This document shows positions 8,233 through 17,407 of a DNA stretch of 64,000 nucleotides, one piece after another. The stretch covers positions 3,162,001-3,226,000 of the forward strand of contig NZ_CP092431.1 of NCBI RefSeq assembly GCF_022385335.1, written 5' to 3'. The position numbers and the translations under genes are program-made. Origin of the DNA: Streptomyces deccanensis. GTDB taxonomy: Bacteria > Actinomycetota > Actinomycetes > Streptomycetales > Streptomycetaceae. Within the stretch, counting starts at the first letter, position 1. Every line of letters starts with the position of its first letter. Under the pieces are notes generated by a model that saw only the letters and a list, made by a program, of their open reading frames with translations, ran no database searches and was not told where the DNA came from.

Positions 8233-9402
8233 TCAGGGCGCGAACGCGCCCTTGGCTGTGAAAGCCAGCTCCGCGAAGCGTTCTCCGATGAGGTGGTGGG
8301 TTTCGGCGTCGGGGTGGAGGTCGTCCGGGAGGGGGAGGGTGGTGGCGTCCTGGTCGCCGTAGAGGGCGAGGCCGTCCAGGTAGTGGAGGGCGGGGTCCTC
8401 CTCGGCGCGCTGGGCGACGATCGCCGCGAGTTCCTCGCGGATGACGCGGAGGGTGAGTTTGCCGGGGGTGAGGTCCTCCGGGTCGCCCATGGCGCGGAAG
8501 CGGAGGCGGCCCTCGGCGAGGCCGGTGAAGTCGGGGGCGCTGGGGCCGGGGGTGTCCTCGTGGATGGGGCAGAGGATCGGGGAGACGACGAGCAGCGGGG
8601 CGGTGGGGTGGCCGTCGCGGATCGTGTCGAGGAAGCCGTGGACGGCCGGGGTGAAGGCGCGCAGCCGCATCACGTCGTGGTTGACGAGGTTGATGCCGAT
8701 CTTGACGCTGATCAGGTCGGCGGGGGTGTCCCGGATGGCGCGGGCGACGAAGGGATCGAGGAGGGCGCTGCCGCCGAAGCCCAGGTTTATGAGGTCGACC
8801 CCGGCCAGGGAGGCGGCGTGGGCGGGCCAGATGCCGGTGGGGCTCGCGGTGTCGGAGCCGTGGCTGATCGAGCTGCCGTGATGCAGCCAGACACGGCGGC
8901 CCCGGTCGGGGGCGGGCTCGACGGGGGCGTCGGTGCGCAGGGCGACGAGCTCGGTGGTCTCGTTGTGCGGGAGCCAGATCTCGATCGTCTTGAGGCCGTC
9001 GGGGAGGTCGGTGAAGGTCACCGTGCCGGGCGGGCCCGGCCGGTGCTCGGCGGTGCCGGTGGTCATGTCGATGGTCACGGTGTTGCCGTCCGGCACGCTG
9101 CCCCGGGCGGTCGGGCGGCCGTCGACGAGGAGGTCGTACAGGCCGTCCGGGCGGGGCGGGGCGCCCACGTAGGTCCGCTTGGTGCGCAGGGCGTCGAGTG
9201 CGACGGCGGTGGCGCGGGTGCGGAAGACCAGGCGGACGCCGGAGGGCTGGGACTCGACCATGGCCAGCTGCGGGTCGGCGCACTGCGCGCGGGCCCGTGC
9301 GGGCAACCGGTGCGGCAGGACGCCGTGTTCGGTGCGCTCCAGCTCCAGGGCGCCGCGCAGGAGGTCGGCGGTGATGGGGGTGGTGATCCAGGGGGAGGTC
9401 AT
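8233..9402 (-). CDS. SGNH/GDSL hydrolase (esterase)
   Basis: A 389-aa predicted esterase without an obvious signal peptide. An N-terminal beta-rich domain (about 1-165) precedes an SGNH domain. Catalytic landmarks: HHGSSISHGSD (Ser block), NLGFGGSALL (Gly block), KIGINLVNHD (Asn block) and DDLHPDAE (Asp-x-x-His). This two-part architecture resembles sugar- or acetyl-esterases of the GDSL_3 type, but the substrate is not readable. Starts at ATG 9402. The TGA stop abuts a dispersed repeat. A TetR gene (9468-10046) is transcribed in the same direction just upstream, 65 nt away, and could control it. Confidence 0.85.
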   Translation of the reverse strand: MTSPWITTPITADLLRGALELERTEHGVLPHRLPARARAQCADPQLAMVESQPSGVRLVFRTRATAVALDALRTKRTYVGAPPRPDGLYDLLVDGRPTARGSVPDGNTVTIDMTTGTAEHRPGPPGTVTFTDLPDGLKTIEIWLPHNETTELVALRTDAPVEPAPDRGRRVWLHHGSSISHGSDTASPTGIWPAHAASLAGVDLINLGFGGSALLDPFVARAIRDTPADLISVKIGINLVNHDVMRLRAFTPAVHGFLDTIRDGHPTAPLLVVSPILCPIHEDTPGPSAPDFTGLAEGRLRFRAMGDPEDLTPGKLTLRVIREELAAIVAQRAEEDPALHYLDGLALYGDQDATTLPLPDDLHPDAETHHLIGERFAELAFTAKGAFAP

Positions 9403-9467
9403 GGCTCAACCTGACGTCGTGGGGGACGGGTGGATCGGTGGTGGTCGGCGGGGCGGGGCGCCCGGAG

Positions 9468-10046
9468 TCAACCGGGGGGCGGGGCCGGCCAGTTGCACAG
9501 CAGGGCGTCGAGAGCGTCGATGACGCGTTCCCAGCTCTCCTGCGAGTCGGGGGCGCTGTGGCTGAAGCCGCCGGCCGACTCCAGGCTGACGTAGCCGTGG
9601 AAGACGCTGCCGAGGAGCCGGACGGCGTGCGTCTGGTCCGGCTCGGTGAGGTCGTAGCCGCGCAGGATGGCCCTGGTCATCTGTGCGTGCCGGCCGCCCG
9701 CGCTCGCCGCGGCCGCCTGGGGGTCCAGTCTGAGCTGGGCCGCCGCGTACCGGCCGGGGTGCGCGCGGGCGTAGTCGCGGTAGACGTCGCCGAGGGCCGC
9801 CAGCGCGTCCTTCCCGGCCCGGCCGGCGAGCGCGGCGGCGCCACGGTCGGCCATCTCCTCCAGGGCCAGGAGGGCGATCCGGGTCTTGAGGTCCTGGGAG
9901 TTGCGCACGTGCGAGTACAAGCTCGCGACCTTCACGTCGAAACGGCGGGCCAACTCCGAGACGGTCACCTCGTCGAAGCCGATCTCGTCGGCCAACTCGG
10001 CGCCCGCGAGGGCGAGACGTTCCGGGCTGAGCCCCGCGCGTGCCAT
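9468..10046 (-). CDS. TetR family regulator (WHG-type C-terminal domain)
   Basis: A 192-aa repressor. The HTH is visible as EIGFDEVTVSELARRFDVK then ASLYSHVRNSQDLK, about residues 20-55. The C-terminal region (RLLGSVFHGYVSLESAGGF) matches the WHG-type TetR ligand domain. ATG 10046 (MARAGLSPERL) is chosen; an open frame extends to 10115 but covers the palindromic operator region. It lies 65 nt upstream of the co-directional SGNH esterase, so the two may form a transcription unit. A perfect inverted repeat at 10096-10114 suggests autoregulation. Confidence 0.88.
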   Translation of the reverse strand: MARAGLSPERLALAGAELADEIGFDEVTVSELARRFDVKVASLYSHVRNSQDLKTRIALLALEEMADRGAAALAGRAGKDALAALGDVYRDYARAHPGRYAAAQLRLDPQAAAASAGGRHAQMTRAILRGYDLTEPDQTHAVRLLGSVFHGYVSLESAGGFSHSAPDSQESWERVIDALDALLCNWPAPPPG

Positions 10047-10095
10047 GCCCGTGCCACCGTCCTTCCGATCCGTTCGATGGTGTCGATTATGCAAC

Positions 10096-10114
10096 TGCCT
10101 AAAGGTTTTAGGCA
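10096..10114. promoter_or_regulatory. palindromic operator candidate (TetR autoregulation)
   Basis: TGCCTAAAGGTTTTAGGCA is a perfect 8-bp inverted repeat with a 3-nt spacer. It is AT-rich against the surrounding DNA and lies 50 nt upstream of the TetR start. It is also about 150 nt upstream of the M14 carboxypeptidase start on the other strand, so it could act on both. Confidence 0.6.
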
Positions 10115-10260
10115 AATAGCGACAACTCCTAGGTCACGGGGTCTCCGTGTCGTATGGGCCCTCTTGTTGCCCGGGAGTCGAACATGTAGACCACCTGTGG
10201 TCACCCGCACCGGCACGTCGTAGGAACCGCTCCAGAAGGAACCCCACTCCAGGAGGTAGC

Positions 10261-12822
10261 GTGCGTCCGCCGAGACCCGGCCCGAGATCCGCACTGTTCA
10301 GCGTCGTCGCCGTCACCGTCACCACGGGGTCGTTGCTGATCGCCCCGCACCCCGCGGGCGCCGACCCGAGACCGCCGGTCCGCGAGGGGTCTGCCCTCTC
10401 GTCGGGCGCCGCCCGGACCCCAGCGAGCGTGACCCGGCGAGCCCTGACCGCACCGGTCGCGGACCTCGCCGACACGACTGGTTCCAGCCGTGGTTACCCG
10501 CGCGAGCAGATCCTCTCCCCCGACCCGGAGAACCCGGCCGACAAGTCCCTCAAACTGGGCCTCACCCCGTACCACGCCATCGCCCCGAAGCTGAACGCCC
10601 TTCAGCGGCTCGGCGACCGGGTGAGCGTGGAGATCGCCGGCAGGTCGGCCGGCGGGCACCGGCTCTACCTCGTCACCGTGACCGCCCCCGAGTCCGCCCG
10701 CCAGGCCCGCGCCCAGGCGCGGATGCGCGAACTCATCGAGTCCGCCCCCCGGTCGGCCGCCAGGAGCCCGGAGATCCGCAAGACGTACAAGGCGCCCGTC
10801 TTCTTCAACAACAACATCCACGGCAACGAGTGGGAGGGCACCGACGCGTCCCTCCAGCTGATCGAGCGGCTGGCGACGGCGACCGACGCCGGGACGAAGG
10901 ACCTCCTCGCCCACTCCCGGCTGTACTTCAACATCACCGCCAACCCGGACGGCCGGATCGCGGGCACCCGCGCCAACGCGGCCGGGTTCGACATGAACCG
11001 GGACTTCGTCACCGCCTCGCAGCCCGAGGTGCGGGCGATGCGGCGGATCCAGATCGACAAGCAGCCCGCCGTGATGCTCGATCTGCACGGATACGTCAAC
11101 GGCACCCTCATCGAGCCGACCACTCCCCCGCACGGCGAGAACTACGAGTACGACCTGTTCCTGAAGAACACCTACGCCAACGCGCTGCGCATGGAGTCGG
11201 CCGTCAACGGCCTCGGTCACACGCCCGCGAAGGACGGCGTCGAACCGGTCCAGATCCCGTTCCGCGACTCGGCGGAGGGGTGGGACGACTGGCCGCCGAT
11301 CTTCACCCCGCAGTACGCCGCCTTCCACGGCACCGTCGCCGCGCACACCGTGGAGATCCCGCTCCAGGTGAACAACGCGGCGTACGAGTCGCTGCCGGTC
11401 GGGGAACTCCGCCGCCGCTCCGCGATCAACGTCGACGTGGCCGGCGCGGCCCTGCGCGCGACCCTCGACTTCGTACGGGAGAAGCGGACTTCGCTGATCG
11501 CCGACCAGATCGAGGTCTTCCGGCGCGGTGCCGAGGCCGCCGCCCAGGTGCCGGTCTCGGAGAAGACCGTGCCCGGAGTGCCCGGCATCGGCCCCGAGGA
11601 CGTCTACACGACCGAGTTCCCGCGCGCCTACGTCGTCCCCGCGGGCGGCGGGCAGCGCTCCGCCACGGCCGCCGCGCGACTCGTCGACCACCTGCTCGCC
11701 AACGACGTACGCGTGACGCGCGCGACCCGTGCCTTCCGGCTCGACGGCCGGTCGTACGCGAAGGGTTCGTACCTGGTCGACATGCGTCAGCCCAAGCGCG
11801 GGATGGCCAATGTGCTGCTCGCCGACGGGCGGGACATCAGCGACAAGGTCTCGGTGATGTACGACATCTCCGGCTGGAGCCTGGGGCGGCTGTGGGGCGC
11901 CACCGTGGTGGCGGCGGACAGCGGTCGCCCGTCCGCCGTGCCCGCCCGGCCGGTGACGTCCGCCGCCCGCGTCGGACACGTCGCCCCGCGCGGTGACCTG
12001 CGCCTCCGGCTCGACTCCCCGCAGGAGATCGCCGCCCTCAACTCCCTGCTCGCGGACGGGGTTTCCGTACGTCAGGCTACCGACGGCAGCGCGCTCGTGC
12101 CGTCCTCGGCGCGACGGAGGGCCGAGGTGCTCGCGCGCTCCTACGACGTGGTCTTCGAGGCGGCCAAGGGTCTGAAGGGCCTGAAGGGCACACCCCTGCG
12201 GCCGGCCCGCGTGGCCGCGGCCGTCACGGCGGGCGAGCTCTTCGCGCTGCGCGAGATGGGCTTCGACGTGGTGCCGGTGTCGACGTCGATCCTCAACGCG
12301 GGCTTCGACTGGTCGAGGGCGGATGTGCTGTTCGTGTCGTCCGGTCTGTCGTACGGCGCTCTGAACCCGTCCGCCCGTACGGCCCTCACCGGGTTCCTCG
12401 CCGGACACGGGCTGGTCGGCCGGGGCGCGGCCGGCGCGGCGCTCGCCTCGGCCACCGGGCGGTTGCAGGCCACGGCGGTGCAGGGCAACGGGGACGCCAA
12501 CGGCGTGGTGCGCGTGGTGAATTCGGGCGGCGCGGTGACCGGCGGCGCGCCGGACCACAGCTTCGTCTACGCGCCCGTATGGTTCACCGGGCTGGGCGAC
12601 GGTGTGACCGTCGAGCAGACGTACGGCACCGGGAACCCGCTGGTCTCGGGGCACTGGCGGCCGTCGGAGGACGGCTCCGGGGGCCCGGCCGCCGCGGCTG
12701 GCCGGCCGTCCGTGATCAGCGGGCCGAACGCGGTCCTCTTCGGCACGGAGCCCCTCTTCCGCGCCCATCCGAAGGGGGAACTCCCGCAGGTGGGGCGGGC
12801 GTTGCTGACCGTGTGGAGATAG
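10261..12822 (+). CDS. secreted M14 zinc carboxypeptidase
   Basis: A large (853 aa) secreted metallopeptidase. GTG 10261 is preceded by AGGAGGT (10251-10257), and the signal peptide ends near HPAGADP. The M14 domain shows zinc ligands HGNE (His187, Glu190), substrate-site MNRDF and third ligand LDLHGY (His276); TVEIPLQ carries the likely catalytic Glu. The C-terminal half (about 450-853) is unassigned and probably a glutamine-amidotransferase-like or accessory domain. M14 enzymes remove C-terminal residues or process peptidoglycan peptides; the substrate is unknown. Divergent from the TetR gene at 9468-10046; a serine hydrolase follows 25 nt downstream. Confidence 0.9.
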   Translation: MRPPRPGPRSALFSVVAVTVTTGSLLIAPHPAGADPRPPVREGSALSSGAARTPASVTRRALTAPVADLADTTGSSRGYPREQILSPDPENPADKSLKLGLTPYHAIAPKLNALQRLGDRVSVEIAGRSAGGHRLYLVTVTAPESARQARAQARMRELIESAPRSAARSPEIRKTYKAPVFFNNNIHGNEWEGTDASLQLIERLATATDAGTKDLLAHSRLYFNITANPDGRIAGTRANAAGFDMNRDFVTASQPEVRAMRRIQIDKQPAVMLDLHGYVNGTLIEPTTPPHGENYEYDLFLKNTYANALRMESAVNGLGHTPAKDGVEPVQIPFRDSAEGWDDWPPIFTPQYAAFHGTVAAHTVEIPLQVNNAAYESLPVGELRRRSAINVDVAGAALRATLDFVREKRTSLIADQIEVFRRGAEAAAQVPVSEKTVPGVPGIGPEDVYTTEFPRAYVVPAGGGQRSATAAARLVDHLLANDVRVTRATRAFRLDGRSYAKGSYLVDMRQPKRGMANVLLADGRDISDKVSVMYDISGWSLGRLWGATVVAADSGRPSAVPARPVTSAARVGHVAPRGDLRLRLDSPQEIAALNSLLADGVSVRQATDGSALVPSSARRRAEVLARSYDVVFEAAKGLKGLKGTPLRPARVAAAVTAGELFALREMGFDVVPVSTSILNAGFDWSRADVLFVSSGLSYGALNPSARTALTGFLAGHGLVGRGAAGAALASATGRLQATAVQGNGDANGVVRVVNSGGAVTGGAPDHSFVYAPVWFTGLGDGVTVEQTYGTGNPLVSGHWRPSEDGSGGPAAAAGRPSVISGPNAVLFGTEPLFRAHPKGELPQVGRALLTVWR

Positions 12823-12847
12823 CCGGGGTCGAGGAAGAGGAGTGCGC

Positions 12848-14032
12848 ATGACCGAGGGGACCCGGACGGCCGCCGTCCACGGGACCGTGGCCGAGGGCTT
12901 CGAGGCGGTGCGCGAGGAGTTCGCCGCCTTCGTGGCCGGTGAACGGGCCGACTACGAGGGTCAGTTGGCCGCGTATGTGCGGGGGCGGCGGGTCGTCGAC
13001 CTGTGGGCCGGCCCCGCCGAGGAGGCGGAGACGGGCGGCGAAGCGCTGCACGGCGTGTTCTCCTCCACCAAGGGCGCCGCCCATCTCGTCGTCGCGCTCC
13101 TCGTCCAGGACGGTGTGCTGGAGCTGGACCGTGAAGTCGTCCACTACTGGCCGGAGTTCGCGGCCGAGGGCAAGGGGGCGGTGACCCTGCGGGAGCTGAT
13201 CTCGCACCGGGCGGGGCTCATCGGCACCGATGCCGGGTTCACCCTGGAGGAGCTGGCCGACGACCGGGTCCTCGCCGAACGCCTCGCCGTGCAGCGCCCG
13301 TACTGGCGGCCGGGCGCCGCCTTCGGCTACCACGCGCTGGTCATCGGGGCGCTCACCGGCGAGGTCGTACGGCGGGCGACGGGCCGCACGCTCCAGGAGG
13401 TGTACGAGGAGCGGATCCGCGCACCGTACGACCTCGATCTCTTCCTGGGGCTGCCGGAGGAGCACGAGCCCCGCTTCCGGACCGTGCAGCCGATGCTGCC
13501 GACGCCCGCGCAGCAGGCCGAGCTGGACGCGGCGCCCAGCGGCCCGCACACGCTGACGTCGATCGCGTTCAACAACCAGGTGCCGGAGCCGGGCGAGTTG
13601 ACGGACTTCCCCAACGCGCGGATCGTGCGCGCCGGCGGGCAGGCGTCGGCGGGTGGCGTCGGTTCGGCGCGGGGGCTCGCCGGGATGTACGCGGCGGCCG
13701 TCAGCGAGCTCGACGGGCGGCCGCCGCTGCTCAAGCCCGACACCATCGGCGAGTTCGGCCAGGTGCACTCCCTCGGCCACGACCTCGTCTCGCGGGCCCC
13801 GAAGGCGTTCGGCCTGGGCTTCCAGGCCACGGCCGAACTGGTCCACCCCTTCCTCGGCGCCGGCACGTTCGGCCACAGCGGCGCCGCCGGGTCCCAGGCC
13901 TTCGCCGACCCCCGCAGCGGCCTCGCCTACGGCTACACCCGCCGCCGCATGGCCTTCCCGGGCGGGGCGGCCCCGGAGAACACGGGGCTGGTCCGGGCGG
14001 TGCACACGGCGGCGCTGGCGTCGCAGCCGTGA
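12848..14032 (+). CDS. serine hydrolase, beta-lactamase class C / EstB family
   Basis: A 394-aa cytoplasmic-looking esterase or peptidase of the class C beta-lactamase fold. The nucleophile motif SSTK is at residues 72-75 (Ser72, Lys75). FGYHALVIGAL around residue 160 carries the Tyr of the YxN-like motif, and GHSGAAGSQAFADP near the C-terminus replaces KTG with HSG, as in EstB-type esterases. ATG 12848 follows AGAGGAG. It starts 25 nt after the M14 carboxypeptidase, so the two are likely co-transcribed. It ends in a 30-nt tandem repeat followed by a strong hairpin. True beta-lactam hydrolysis is unlikely. Confidence 0.88.
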   Translation: MTEGTRTAAVHGTVAEGFEAVREEFAAFVAGERADYEGQLAAYVRGRRVVDLWAGPAEEAETGGEALHGVFSSTKGAAHLVVALLVQDGVLELDREVVHYWPEFAAEGKGAVTLRELISHRAGLIGTDAGFTLEELADDRVLAERLAVQRPYWRPGAAFGYHALVIGALTGEVVRRATGRTLQEVYEERIRAPYDLDLFLGLPEEHEPRFRTVQPMLPTPAQQAELDAAPSGPHTLTSIAFNNQVPEPGELTDFPNARIVRAGGQASAGGVGSARGLAGMYAAAVSELDGRPPLLKPDTIGEFGQVHSLGHDLVSRAPKAFGLGFQATAELVHPFLGAGTFGHSGAAGSQAFADPRSGLAYGYTRRRMAFPGGAAPENTGLVRAVHTAALASQP

Positions 14033-14107
14033 AACATCGCGCATGAGGCGTCACAGCCCTGAAGCACCACGCATGACGCGTCACTGCTTCGTGGCACCGC
14101 ACACGAC
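14018..14107 (+). repeat. three imperfect 30-nt tandem repeats spanning a stop codon
   Basis: Units are 14018-14047, 14048-14077 and 14078-14107. Each starts GCGTC(A/G)C and the first two contain GCATGA. The serine hydrolase TGA (14030-14032) lies inside unit 1. No spacer-repeat structure, so this is not a CRISPR array. Confidence 0.75.
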
Positions 14108-14143
14108 GGAGTCCGCACCCCACGTCCAGGGGTGCGGACTCCG
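14107..14143. terminator. bidirectional hairpin terminator
   Basis: A perfect 15-bp stem CGGAGTCCGCACCCC with a 7-nt loop lies between the convergent serine hydrolase (+) and MDR reductase (-) genes. There is no T-run, as is common in Streptomyces. Confidence 0.8.
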
Positions 14144-14187
14144 CGCTGTGCAACGACCGTGAGCGGGCGACCGTCACGGGGTGGGGC

Positions 14188-15210
14188 TCAGAGCTTGACG
14201 ATCATCTTGCCCGTGTTGTCGCCGCGCAGGACACCGAGGAAGGCCTCCAGGGTGTTCTCGATGCCCTCCACCACGGTCTCGCGGTACTTGAGTTCGCCCG
14301 AGGCGACCCAGGGGCCGACCTCCTGGACGAACTGCGGCTGGAAGTCGTAGTGGTCGCCGACGAGGACGCCCTCGACGCGGAGGCGGTTCTGCAGGATCTT
14401 GGCCATGTTGCGCGGGCCGGGGGTCGGCTCGGTCGCGTTGTACTGGGAGATCAATCCGCAGATCACGGCCCGGCCGCGCAGGTTGAGCGCGCCGATCGCG
14501 GCCTCCAGGTGCTCGCCGCCGACGTTGTCGAAGTAGACGTCGATGCCGTCGGGGGCGGCCTCCTTGAGCTGCTCCGCCACCGGGCCGTTCTTGTAGTTGA
14601 AGGCGGCGTCGAAGCCGTACTCCTCCACGAGGAGCTTGACCTTCTCGTCGGAGCCCGCGGAGCCGATGACCCGTGAGGCGCCCTTGAGCTTGGCGATCTG
14701 GCCGACCTGGCTGCCGACGGCACCGGCGGCGCCGGAGACGAAGACCGCGTCGCCCTCCTTGAAGGCGCCGACGCGCAGCAGGCCCGCGTAGGCGGTGAGG
14801 CCAGTCATGCCGAGGACACCGAGGTAGGTGGAGAGCGGCGCGGCGTCCGGGTCGACCTTCACGGCCTGCTTGGCGTCGATGGTGGCGTACTCGCGCCAGC
14901 CGCCGAAGTGCAGCACGTGGTCGCCGACGGCGATGCCGTCCGCCGCCGAGGCGACGACCTCGCCCACGGCGCCGCCCTGCATGACCTTGCCCAGCTCGTA
15001 GGGGGCGACGTAGGACTTGGCGTCGCTCATGCGGCCACGCATGTACGGGTCCACGGAGAGGTACTTGTTCCGTACGAGGACCTCACCCGCGCCGGGCTGC
15101 CGGATCTCCGCCTCGACCAGGGCGAAGTCCTCGTCCTTGGGCCAGCCAGCGGGACGGCTCAGCAGGTGCCATTCACGGCTGGTGGCGGGGAGGGCGGGGG
15201 TGTCGGACAT
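14188..15210 (-). CDS. NADP-dependent MDR oxidoreductase (CurA/PTGR-like)
   Basis: A 340-aa zinc-independent medium-chain reductase. It reduces activated double bonds of alpha,beta-unsaturated carbonyls using NADPH (family knowledge). The N-terminal part has REWHLLSRPAGWP and LSVDPYMRGRM, typical of the leukotriene-B4-dehydrogenase/CurA branch. The Rossmann motif GAAGAVGSQVGQIAKLKG is around residue 155. ATG 15210 is chosen over an open extension to 15255. Divergent from the MarR gene at 15337, so electrophile- or phenolic-responsive control is plausible. Ends at the bidirectional hairpin shared with the serine hydrolase. Confidence 0.9.
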   Translation of the reverse strand: MSDTPALPATSREWHLLSRPAGWPKDEDFALVEAEIRQPGAGEVLVRNKYLSVDPYMRGRMSDAKSYVAPYELGKVMQGGAVGEVVASAADGIAVGDHVLHFGGWREYATIDAKQAVKVDPDAAPLSTYLGVLGMTGLTAYAGLLRVGAFKEGDAVFVSGAAGAVGSQVGQIAKLKGASRVIGSAGSDEKVKLLVEEYGFDAAFNYKNGPVAEQLKEAAPDGIDVYFDNVGGEHLEAAIGALNLRGRAVICGLISQYNATEPTPGPRNMAKILQNRLRVEGVLVGDHYDFQPQFVQEVGPWVASGELKYRETVVEGIENTLEAFLGVLRGDNTGKMIVKL

Positions 15211-15336
15211 GGGGGGCCTTTCTGCGGTGTGCGGGGCATGCGGCGGTGCGTACATACCGATCGGTTACTTCAGCATCTGAAACAACCATGCTCCTGAATA
15301 TTTCATGTTGTCAAGTAAAGGGGTACCCTCGACGTC

Positions 15337-15774
15337 ATGCCCACGCAGAAGACGACCCCCCGCATCGACCCGTTGACCATGGAGGTCGTCGAACTCATCG
15401 GCACGGTGGTGGCCCGCTACCACGAGGAGTACGAGGACGCCGCCGCCGGACACAGCCTCACCGGCGCGCAGGCCCGCCTCCTCGGCCTCCTTTCCCTGGA
15501 ACCGCTCCCCATGCGTCGTCTCGCCCAGAAACTGCGCTGCGAGCCGTCGAACGTGACCGGCATCGTGGACCGCCTGGAGACCCGGGGCCTGGTGGAGCGC
15601 CGCCCCGACCCGAACGACCGCCGCGTGAAACTGGCGGCCGCCACCGCCGAGGGCCGCCGGGTGGCCCGCAGCCTCCGCGAGTCCCTGGACTTCGCCCGCG
15701 AGCCGCTGGCGGGCCTGAGCACCACCGAGCGGGAGTCCCTGCGGGATCTGCTGCGGCGGATGCTGGGGGCGTAG
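15337..15774 (+). CDS. MarR family transcriptional regulator
   Basis: A 145-aa winged-helix repressor. LTGAQARLLGLLSLEPLP, MRRLAQKLRCEPSNVTGIVD and the wing RRPDPNDRRVKLAAAT are characteristic of MarR. Starts at ATG 15337. The 126-nt gap to the divergent MDR reductase gene is unusually AT-rich and includes CCTGAATATTTCATG and TTGTCAA. It probably holds both promoters and the operator, although no clean palindrome stands out. The pair suggests a chemical-stress sensor controlling a detoxifying reductase (inference). Confidence 0.92.
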   Translation: MPTQKTTPRIDPLTMEVVELIGTVVARYHEEYEDAAAGHSLTGAQARLLGLLSLEPLPMRRLAQKLRCEPSNVTGIVDRLETRGLVERRPDPNDRRVKLAAATAEGRRVARSLRESLDFAREPLAGLSTTERESLRDLLRRMLGA

Positions 15775-15855
15775 GCGCGGGGGTCCATCGGGTGTAGGTG
15801 CACCCGTCGGTGGTCCGGCCTACGCTGAGCAGGGGAGTCTTTGCTGGAGGTCTGG

Positions 15856-17106
15856 ATGACCAACGGGAAGGCCTTCGACGGTGCCGACGGGTCCGACGGC
15901 GCCGACGGCCCGAAGAGGCCCCGCGTAGCCGCCGTCGCTCTCGCGTGGGTCGCCGCACACGTCCTCGGACGCACACCGGCGCGGGACCGGGCGTCGCGCC
16001 CCGCCGCCGACGGACCGACCAGGCCGGAGCATGTGGCCCAACTCCCCCGCCCCGCCGAGGAGATGTTCCGGGGTCACCGGACAGCCTGGCGCGAGCGTGC
16101 CGTCGCCCACATCCTCTATCTGGAGCAGCAGGCGGCCCGTGAGGGATGCCGGGTGGTCGAGGACCCGGTCGAGCGGTGCCGGCGGGAGAAGACGCTGGAG
16201 GGGATCGCCCGGCAACTGCGGGAAGCGCGCGAGGCCGTCTCCGCGCGGCGCCGTCTGTTCACCGGGGCCGCGGCCCTGGAGCGAACGTGGGCCAACGTGC
16301 GCGCGACCGACGTCATGCTGCTCAGGCTGTGTTCGGAGCAGGATCTGATCGGCCGCAGCGCCTACGTGCTGAGCCACGTCGAGCAGCATCTCCGCCCGGC
16401 CGACCCGCTGCGGGTGAAGGTGGCCGCGGCCGTGGGACGCGTGGAGGCGGAGGAGCGGCTGCCGGGTGACCGTGAACTCCTCGTCTCCGCCCTGAGCGCC
16501 TCCTACGAGGCGCTGGACGGCGAGTTCAGCAGGGTGCGCAGCCTCAGCATCATCCTGCGGATCGCGACGTTCTTCGTCCTCCTCGGCGCGGGCGGACTGG
16601 CGGCCTGGGGATGGGCCTGCCCCGACTCCCTGAACATGTGCTTCCTGCCCGACAGGAGCGAGTACGCCGCCTGCCCGTCGGGGGAGGTCCACCGCAACGA
16701 CGAGAAAATGGTGCCCAGCGACTACGCCCAGCGGGTCGACGTCCTCGTCGTGGAGGCCGCGGGGCTCGCCGGCGCGGCGCTCACCGTCATCGCCTCCCTG
16801 CGCCGCATCCAGGGGACGAGTTCGCCGTACATGCTGCCGCTGGCGGCGGCCCTGTTGAAGTTCCCGACCGGGGCCCTGACCGCGTTCGTCGGAGTGCTGC
16901 TCATCCGGGGTGCGTTCATCCCCGGTCTGAGTTACCTGGACTCCAGTCCGCAGATCGTGGCGTGGGCCGTCATCTTCGGCGCCGCCCAGCATCTCGTGAC
17001 CCGTTTCGTCGACGCGCGGGCCCGCGAGACGCTCTCGGACGTGGGACGGCCACCTACCGACCCGCCCGAACGACGGGCCCCCGACGGAGGGCAGAGCCGT
17101 GGCTGA
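15856..17106 (+). CDS. uncharacterised multi-pass membrane protein
   Basis: A 416-aa protein that I cannot assign to a family. ATG 15856 follows GGAGG at 15846-15850. The N-terminal ~230 aa are charged and helical with cytoplasmic character (LEQQAAREGCRVVEDPVERC). The C-terminal part has hydrophobic segments at about residues 235-255, 295-315, 325-350 and 375-395. Its stop overlaps the next GTG by 8 nt, so it is translationally coupled to the 102-aa gene and probably part of one cassette with the metzincin at 17684. Role unknown. Confidence 0.8.
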   Translation: MTNGKAFDGADGSDGADGPKRPRVAAVALAWVAAHVLGRTPARDRASRPAADGPTRPEHVAQLPRPAEEMFRGHRTAWRERAVAHILYLEQQAAREGCRVVEDPVERCRREKTLEGIARQLREAREAVSARRRLFTGAAALERTWANVRATDVMLLRLCSEQDLIGRSAYVLSHVEQHLRPADPLRVKVAAAVGRVEAEERLPGDRELLVSALSASYEALDGEFSRVRSLSIILRIATFFVLLGAGGLAAWGWACPDSLNMCFLPDRSEYAACPSGEVHRNDEKMVPSDYAQRVDVLVVEAAGLAGAALTVIASLRRIQGTSSPYMLPLAAALLKFPTGALTAFVGVLLIRGAFIPGLSYLDSSPQIVAWAVIFGAAQHLVTRFVDARARETLSDVGRPPTDPPERRAPDGGQSRG

Positions 17107-17407
17107 GCCGGGTGAGCTGACGATCGCGCTGGAGGAGGGCTTCGAGGGCCAGCACGTCGTGGTCGTGGTGGACGGGGACGTCGTCCTGGACGATCCCGAG
17201 GTCCGCACACGGTGGCAGATCGGCCTCGCCCGCTCCGTCCCCGTCCGGCTGCCGGAGGGGGACCACGGGATCGACGTACGGGTCGACGGCGTCGAGCGGC
17301 TGAGCGTCCGGGTCGACACGGGCGCCGTCCGCTGGGTGGCGATCAGCCGCGCCGCCGACGGCGGCCTCGACGTCGTGACCGGCAGCGGGCTACGCGGCTA
17401 TGCGTGA
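17099..17407 (+). CDS. small beta-rich protein of unknown function
   Basis: A 102-aa acidic protein of alternating hydrophobic strands, for example HVVVVVDGDVVLDDPEVRT and GIDVRVDGVERLSVRVDTG. This suggests a small beta-sandwich domain. It has no signal peptide, membrane segment or catalytic motif that I recognise. GTG 17099 overlaps the preceding stop (17104-17106), strong evidence for coupled expression with the membrane protein. The metzincin gene begins 276 nt later. It could be a binding or adaptor domain for that cassette, but this is only positional inference. Confidence 0.78.
   Translation: MAEPGELTIALEEGFEGQHVVVVVDGDVVLDDPEVRTRWQIGLARSVPVRLPEGDHGIDVRVDGVERLSVRVDTGAVRWVAISRAADGGLDVVTGSGLRGYA

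Noticed and set aside
10147..10260. Upstream extension of the M14 carboxypeptidase
   Set aside because: GTG 10261 has AGGAGGT directly ahead and starts a proper signal peptide; the extension has neither.
12848..14032. True class C beta-lactamase
   Set aside because: No signal peptide and no KTG triad; HSG and overall layout fit EstB-type esterases.
14018..14107. Possible CRISPR or integron-like repeat
   Set aside because: Imperfect head-to-tail 30-nt units without spacers or an integrase.
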